From a virus: a stretch of DNA of 58,656 nucleotides. The notes beneath the pieces are model-generated. The model saw only the letters and a list, made by a program, of their open reading frames with translations, was not told where the DNA came from and did no database searches. Positions within the stretch are counted from its first letter, which is position 1. Each line of letters starts with the position of its first letter. The stretch lies in IMG/VR virus record IMGVR_UViG_3300032334_000389, positions 1 to 58,656 of that record, one strand, 5' to 3'. Below, one piece after another: positions 57,810-58,656 of this stretch. The position numbers were made by a program, and so were the translations under genes.

Positions 57810-58656
57810 TTAAAAATTTAATTCTAATTCAGTTTGACTTCTTGGTATTAAATCATTTATTCCACACATACCATTACACTCAAATAATGGTTCTACTTTT
57901 CTATCTGGCATATCTGCAAGTGATTTATTATTAGGGTATGCTGGATTGTGTTTTAGAAATACTAGGTGAGATTTTGAATCTACCTTCATATTTTCTTTAG
58001 CTTCATTTGATTGATCCTTAAGCATAGTTATAGGCTCACCCTTTAACTCTGTTAATTCGTGTTCTAAATCAGCCATAACATCAAACTTATCTGGAAAGTC
58101 TCTCTGCATTTTTTGCCAGTAACCTATTCCTCCTTGAACACATCCCGTGTTGAAGCAGTTATTGTTTTGAAACCCTAACTTATACATTTCAGGTATTTCC
58201 AATCCAGCATCCTCGACAATTTTAATACAATCTTTCTTATCATAACCCATTAATAATAGTGGGTATATAGCCTTAGTTCTTTTCCCGTGATTCAATGTCA
58301 TTGATAATGCTCTGTTAAATTCTTTCTTATCAAACTCAAATCCAAAGACTTGATGTTTAAACTCATTAGTCTTCTCCCATTTTTCACGCACTAATCTTTT
58401 TAAATTAGTAGAACATATAGCACCAGTCGCAGTGTTTAAAGATTTATGTTTTCTCCAAACATCAAAGATACTTCCGTACTTTTCTCCTATACCAGTTATA
58501 ATTTCTATTTCAAGACCGTACCATTGCTCACAGTCTTTTTTAAATCTGTAGGTGTCTGGGTGTTCGTTTTGAGTATCAATCATTATAACTCTACAATTCC
58601 CCGCCCCATAAATATCTATAGCTAATTTACAAGCTACTGCTGAGGTTATTCCTCCA
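57810..58656 (-). CDS. PAPS reductase-like PP-loop protein, main part (starts at window base 152)
   Basis: Continuation of the gene beginning at base 152; the complete protein is 291 aa. Within this part, MIDTQNEHPDTYRFKKDCEQ follows the PP-loop as in PAPS reductases (D-T-x3-HP-x-T). NNNCFNTGCVQGGIGYWQKM and later ECNGMCGI provide four cysteines that could hold an iron-sulfur cluster, as in related thiolation enzymes. Phage homologues are thought to act in sulfur or nucleotide modification, not classic sulfate assimilation; substrate unknown. Bases 58534-58656 duplicate the window start. Confidence 0.88.
   Translation of the reverse strand, partial: GGITSAVACKLAIDIYGAGNCRVIMIDTQNEHPDTYRFKKDCEQWYGLEIEIITGIGEKYGSIFDVWRKHKSLNTATGAICSTNLKRLVREKWEKTNEFKHQVFGFEFDKKEFNRALSMTLNHGKRTKAIYPLLLMGYDKKDCIKIVEDAGLEIPEMYKLGFQNNNCFNTGCVQGGIGYWQKMQRDFPDKFDVMADLEHELTELKGEPITMLKDQSNEAKENMKVDSKSHLVFLKHNPAYPNNKSLADMPDRKVEPLFECNGMCGINDLIPRSQTELELNF
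58534..58656. repeat. Terminal direct repeat, right copy (circular closure)
   Basis: Identical over 123 bases to the window start. Joining position 58533 to position 1 gives a continuous reading frame for the PAPS-reductase-like gene. Confidence 0.95.

Noticed and set aside
1-58656. CRISPR array, integrase, tRNA genes
   Set aside because: No regularly spaced repeats, no tyrosine or serine recombinase motifs and no tRNA-like cloverleaf was noticed in the intergenic regions read.

Overview
The window is a complete, circularly closed genome of a tailed phage that infects a Bacteroidota (Flavobacterium-like) host. The first 123 bases are repeated exactly at the end, so the unique genome is about 58,533 bp, and one gene (PAPS-reductase-like) runs across the junction. 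The host assignment rests on repeated TAnnTTTG promoter boxes, AT-rich leaders without clear Shine-Dalgarno sequences, and a BT4734/VirE-type primase. The terminase, portal and tail-stabilisation proteins resemble those of podoviruses of the crAss-like/Cellulophaga-phage lineage. No integrase, RNA polymerase, DNA polymerase, tRNA or CRISPR array was seen.

Layout. (1) A leftward early unit starts at a promoter near 9.8 kb. It begins with a leader carrying a well-formed type III hammerhead ribozyme, then many tiny ORFs, then recombination genes (annealing protein, PD-(D/E)XK exonuclease, SSB-like protein), and reaches a terminator at 3.7 kb. (2) A second leftward unit runs from 3.6 kb through a primase-helicase, across the junction, and from 58.5 down to 51.0 kb. 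It encodes a PP-loop/PAPS-reductase-like protein, an SF2 helicase, an acyl-CoA thioesterase, a GIY-YIG endonuclease behind a candidate kissing-loop RNA, a VRR-NUC nuclease, a DnaA-domain-IV-like protein and a metallophosphoesterase. (3) The 9.6-10.7 kb region has no genes but holds palindromes, TGTCGA boxes, iteron-like repeats and one arm of a 109-bp inverted control repeat; it is the best candidate for replication origin and transcription switch. (4) A short rightward operon encodes a 41-aa ORF, GroEL and GroES, in the reverse of the usual groES-groEL order. (5) At 13.5 kb a perfectly palindromic promoter faces both ways, toward a winged-helix regulator (left) and the late region (right). 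(6) The late region (13.5-51.0 kb) runs rightward: tiny basic proteins, a lysis cassette (holin-like, GH24 lysozyme, spanin-like), fibres, TerS/TerL, portal, a collagen-like protein, scaffold, major capsid protein, connector/tail proteins, and three T7-gp14/15/16-like internal proteins ending in a 2,498-aa giant.

How it works together (inference). Host RNA polymerase recognises the Bacteroidota-type promoters. Early leftward genes replicate and recombine DNA using the host polymerase. The phage chaperonin may help fold capsid proteins, and the late region builds a short-tailed virion that injects the giant internal proteins.
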